From: Pholis gunnellus
Lineage: Eukaryota; Chordata; Actinopteri; Perciformes; Pholidae
Assembly (NCBI GenBank): GCA_910591455.2
Contig: OU342809.1
Span: 5,902,363-5,966,362, forward strand
Reading direction: 5' to 3'
DNA length: 64,000 bases
The notes under the pieces are model-generated. The model was not told the origin of the DNA and ran no database searches. It saw nothing but the letters and a program-made list of their open reading frames with translations. Of this stretch, positions 60,065 to 64,000 are shown in pieces. The position numbers and the translations under genes are program-made. Numbering within the stretch: the stretch's first letter is position 1; every line of letters begins with the position of its first letter.

Positions 60065-60079
60065 CACACACACACACAC
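60065..60079. repeat. (CA)7 microsatellite
   Basis: A second short CA array about 75 bp downstream of the first. Confidence 0.93.
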
Positions 60080-60329
60080 TTAGAGTCCCCAGTGGCAGAC
60101 ATCCTCTGGCTCTGGTGCAGCAGAACGAACACTGGCGCCACATTAACCAGCCCTCTTCAAAAAAGCTCTCTGAATAACCCTGCTACTCCAGTAAAAAAAA
60201 ATAATAAATCTAATCCAGCTTTCTCCGATTTCTGCTGCGTTCAAACTGATATCTGTATTCTACTGCAGGCAAGGACTGAGTCGAGTCCTATGTCAGCACC
60301 TTGTTACCGACATAAATGCAAAGGTTGAG

Positions 60330-62040
60330 AGGTTTTACGATATCAATTTCTTAGGTTTCTACCTCCACCCCAATACATTGGAGGTGAAAATAATTTTGAA
60401 GGTTCATAGTTCAAGATTACCATGAATTTCCGTAATCAATTTACCCATGACCCTAATGCCCAAACCATTGACAGTGAGATTTGAGAAGGCAAGGAGTTCG
60501 CAGGAGGACAGAGGACACTTGTTGGTTACACTAGTCCTTATAGTTACCAAAGATATACAGAAGTAAGGCTTTTTTAAAAGAATAAATCATAATCCATTAA
60601 AAAAGGTAAAACTTTCAAAACACCTACCAGAGGAAAAGTCCTTAGAGAATTAATGTGGACGGTACAGTAAGAAAAGTTCACATGTACTGATGTCCAACTT
60701 GGGGACACGATTTGAATATGCATGATTAAAAAAACAAATGTCTTTAAATGAAGACAGTCTCGAACCATAAAAGCCAAAGCAGCTGAATCAAATGATGACA
60801 TAAAGGCAATTTTATAAATTTATAAAAGAAGAAAAAACAAAAACAGGGAGAAGGTAATAGGAAGTGGTAAGGGAGATTAAAAAATAAACAGTTCAAGACA
60901 TTTGGCAAATAATATGTAATAACTGTGGCAACAAACGTAGATGTTGATATGTCCCAGTTACATCTTATCGCATCATATTTACAGTAGGTATAAAGGTAGC
61001 AGATTTAAAATGCTGAGTTGTGTGAGAGCTAGAAATCCCCTTATTGAAATACGACTACTTCTCCCCTGATAACTGATATCATGAAAATATAAAAAAAAGA
61101 TGTTCCCATCGTGCCTAGGATATCATTATGGAAATACTACCACTAATCCCTATCACTAGCTGATAGCATGCACAGAATGAAAGAGGATCAGTGAGTTGCC
61201 ATAGTAATGGGATCATCATACTCTTTTCCCCGGCCAATCGGAAAAAGGTTAATTAAGTTAGAGCTAAGGTAAGGGAAGCCCAGTGTGCATTATTTATCTG
61301 TATGTAATCTTTTTTGAATAATTATAATAATAAAAATATTTTTTTATGGTGATTCACAAAGATGTATTAGGTACCTGCATAGACCTGAATTCAATTCCAG
61401 CCTTTGTCACTCATAGCCAAATCTCTCACCCATCATCCCTAGTTCCCCCATGGACCCCTGGTCCAGATTTGCATGCATTTATTTTGTCAAATATTAAGCA
61501 TTACTGACAAAGTAGCAACCGACTACGCATCTTAAATAATGCAAGTACACAGTTACACTTTTGAGCCACTGAACAGTGGGATGGGGTCTTAACTTTTTCA
61601 TAATCTTTTCAACATTTATACCTTTGCATTTAAAATATTCATGGGAGGGCACGGCAGGCCATATTTTGCAACATTCTTGGCAGCAAAATTGAAGGGGTTG
61701 GAGGAAGTTGCCGCTGCAGGTAGCCCAGAGTTATGAGCGTCACACCACCAAACAAATTGCTGGACAATGATAGCTGGCTGACAAGGTGAAAATGAATTTT
61801 CTAGCTGTATTACAACTTACTGTCTTCTTTTTTTTCTTCTTTCTTGTTTTGTAACACATACAAACAGTTCCTTTTTGTCTTTTTGCTGGATTGATATTAA
61901 TGGAAAACTAAAATAAAATAGGATTTCTGACAAGGGACCTGTTTGATGTTTTAGTATATTGCAAAAACAAAAAGAAGAACATATTCATGCCCAAATGGTT
62001 CCAATGTTTTACCACTATTTGTGATTTAAAATTCTGCTCT
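60330..62040. other. Non-coding stretch, nothing recognised
   Basis: AT-rich with T runs at 61335 and near 61830. A moderately GC-rich patch at 61640-61760 may be part of an old repeat but no family was assigned. Confidence 0.42.
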
Positions 62041-62080
62041 ACTGGGCAGGCTTTGTCCCACTTCACTGCATAGATTTTGA

Positions 62081-62129
62081 ATAGTGGGTGGACCTCAGAT
62101 ACTCAAGCCCCCTGAGGTCCACCTACTAT
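62081..62129. repeat. 18-bp hairpin with one mismatch
   Basis: Left arm atagtgggtggacctcag (62081-62098) pairs with right arm ctgaggtccacctactat (62112-62129) at 17 of 18 positions around a 13-nt loop. The mismatch is a G:T-type wobble position in RNA. Too short for a canonical pre-miRNA; possibly a short inverted-repeat element end. Confidence 0.9.
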
Positions 62130-62253
62130 CCAGAGGCAGGCACATTTTCTCAACCAATCTCAAGAGAACAACGTATCCTTTTGAATCTACTTGCATTTTA
62201 ACTCCACACTGATGCAAAGACACTGGTTTTGCAATGTAAAAGGAAACTGAGCG

Positions 62254-62272
62254 ATATGTGCGACGCACATAT
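62254..62272. repeat. 9-bp perfect palindrome centred on A
   Basis: atatgtgcg (62254-62262) and cgcacatat (62264-62272) are exact reverse complements with a single A between. It lies 125 bp from the 62081 hairpin. Confidence 0.9.
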
Positions 62273-62299
62273 TGACAACTGCTTTACTCCCACCCCTGG

Positions 62300-63030
62300 C
62301 ACAGATTGCCTAATTGTCAGTCCAGCCCACAGTGCTCAGTGAATACTTACTTTTTAATCGAGAAAGAGCTATTTTCTGCCATGATGCCACAAAAATGTGT
62401 CAACTCCAACTTGTTGGAGTGCACGGATTCAAAAGGTCTGAAAGATTTGTACTAGATGAGCAGTACAACCTTAGTTCTACAGACTAAAGGGTTATATCTC
62501 TAAAATAGCCATAATACGTCCGCTACGTTACTGAATGCACAATGTACCATTGTATGCGACACTGCCACTTTTCATTTAATCAGCCACTCTATTGTGAAGC
62601 AGGTAATACCCTCAAGAGCTTTCCTAACAAAACCTTCATCTTTCTGCATGAGTTAATGAAAAAATGAATCCATCCTCAGAAGGCACTTGTTTTGCACCTT
62701 TGCAGAGCATTTCAGCTGGCAACTACAAGGCTGTTTTTTTCTTTGTTTTTATTTTCCAGAACACATCTGTAAGTCTGGCTGTTATGAGCGGGGGATTTGC
62801 AAAAATAAAGTCAACAATATCTTGCATTTTAACACAGATAATTCTGTATTATATTTTGGAAAAAGCCTCTGCTGTAGTTGCATGTTGACATTTTTATATA
62901 CTGTATGTAAAAAACATCACAGGAATATTGAAAAGAACCACAGACAAAAAAAGTACTTGTCCAGTTCCAGACCAAAAAATCACAGTTTCCAACTGTTTGA
63001 AACACATGGTGTACGAACAAAACAAAACTA
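62300..63030. other. Non-coding stretch, nothing recognised
   Basis: AT-rich. A frame at 62687-63121 (144 codons) runs into the repeat at 63031 and has no family resemblance. Confidence 0.45.
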
Positions 63031-63200
63031 CGGTCAGGGTTTGGAAAAAAACATCATGGTTTGGCTTAAAATTACTTTGAAATTTAAGCAAAACAAAAAC
63101 ACAACAAAACTTCTTGGCTAGGTTTCGGCAACAAAAGTATATGGTTCACATGGGACGGCAGTCTCCTGTGTGAAAGCCCAATGTTTTATGACCACCCATT
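63031..63200 (+). repeat. Percomorph ggtttaggcaac repeat, copy 5
   Basis: Contains cggtcagggtttggaaaaaa, catcatggtttggcttaaaa, acttcttggctaggtttcgg with caacaaaag, and a tail of ggcagtctcctgtgtgaaag. These are the recognised words of the family in a form that includes a second leading segment not obvious in the other copies. Confidence 0.72.
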
Positions 63201-63282
63201 GGAAAAGTTCCTCTAGAAGAAGCTGGAGAGGTCAGAGTTTGCAAGCAAAGGTGGAATCCTGAATTCAATAATTGTTGTGCAC

Positions 63283-63345
63283 CAGGGGTAGGCAACCTTA
63301 GTTTAACCAATGGCGCACTAGCAATAAGCGTGCATGAGTTTTTTG
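63283..63345 (+). mobile_element. Possible hAT terminus
   Basis: caggggtaggcaacctt closely resembles the CAGGGGT..GGCAACC terminal inverted repeat of Charlie/Tip100-like hAT elements, and aatggcgcactag follows at a typical distance. No reverse-complement terminus (ggttgcc..cccctg) was found before the window end, so only one end is visible. Confidence 0.45.
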
Positions 63346-63349
63346 GAAA

Positions 63350-64000
63350 TGCAAATCACCTCTTTCATAGCCATTGGCAGTTGTGCGGCCTGTTATTTAT
63401 GGTGGTTTCATTGTTTTTTCTTTTCCCCAGCCACAGACAGAGCCAGAGAACAACAAAGTACAACAACACAGCAAAGGACAAGAGAGAGAAGGCGGAATCA
63501 GTAACAGCAGGCCAACAGTAGCACAGCTGCAAGCACCACAGCAGAACACGCTCAAATGAGGGGCGTAATCAGACGACGCACACTGGTACCAACACAAACA
63601 ATATGAGCACCGGGATAGATCTGGGGAACAACAATACACATCATATCTTTGACTTACAGACAACAGCAGGAACAGGAGCAATCAATACACAGCTAAAAGC
63701 AAATAAAACAAACAAAAGCAGCACAGAGAGAGGATTGTTTTTGTAGTTATTGAGCTGGAAAGAATGCGAAAGACTTTAGGATAGAGTCCTTGAAGGCATG
63801 GGAGGTTTATAGTCAAGCCTCTCCTTTCTGTTTTCAGTAATTCCATCCGACAATGGAATTTCATCCCCTTTGCTCTTTTTGGTCGCATGCTTTTAACATA
63901 ATATGTTGCTTGTTTATGTAGAGTGATAAATGCAAAGTGTGTTCTCTGTCACTCTTCAGTGCCACCTGTGATCCCTGGGATACCCCAAGGTGTAAAAGTC
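63350..64000. other. Non-coding stretch, nothing firmly recognised
   Basis: Contains a purine-rich, CA-biased part (63430-63720) that gives overlapping frames on both strands. It may be interior sequence of the hAT element starting at 63283, but no transposase motif is visible. Confidence 0.35.

Noticed and set aside
1..64000. Prokaryotic defence systems, CRISPR arrays, operons or viral genomes
   Set aside because: No regularly spaced repeats, dense gene packing, ribosome-binding sites or viral coding blocks; the sequence is a vertebrate-type non-coding landscape.

Overview
The window reads as nuclear DNA from a ray-finned fish, most likely a spiny-rayed (percomorph) teleost. The basis is base composition (AT-rich, roughly 60 percent by eye), CA, CT and AT microsatellites, and dispersed repeats I recognise from percomorph genomes: a family with the core ggtttaggcaacaaaacc, the cgccccctgctgg element, and several hAT transposon relics. 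No operon, bacterial gene, CRISPR array or phage signal is present. I found no convincing intact protein-coding gene. Almost every open frame is short, lacks family resemblance and fits chance. The window therefore looks like intergenic or deep intronic sequence.

Layout. 1-440: a rearranged minus-strand LINE reverse-transcriptase relic. 2.9-3.5 kb: two exon-like minus-strand frames with good splice-like borders but no recognised family. 9.8-10.6 kb: the clearest mobile-element story, a 581-bp non-autonomous hAT element with a perfect 8-bp target duplication, inserted inside an older repeat. 14.9-16.2 kb: a CpG-rich block with homopolymer tracts. 22.15-22.35 kb: a 195-bp hAT MITE with a 7/8 target duplication. 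37.7-37.9 kb: a second LINE reverse-transcriptase scrap. 45.8-46.7 kb: a probable 861-bp minus-strand solo LTR. 49.8-50.1 kb: a 290-bp element with 11-bp perfect inverted termini and a near-consensus CTCF motif. 56.3-56.7 kb: the 5' end of an autonomous-type hAT element, including a broken transposase N-terminus. 63.0-63.3 kb: another copy of the common repeat and a possible hAT terminus.

Between these are long unannotated stretches. About a dozen blocks are dense in homeodomain (TAAT), SOX, E-box or nuclear-receptor-like words and relatively poor in repeats. They are the best candidates for conserved non-coding elements, but conservation cannot be judged from one sequence. Several perfect hairpins (8719, 20649, 62081, 62254) are unexplained.

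No genes act together here. What can be reconstructed is a history of transposon insertion and decay across a non-coding landscape that may carry regulatory elements. I did not find a previously undescribed biological system.
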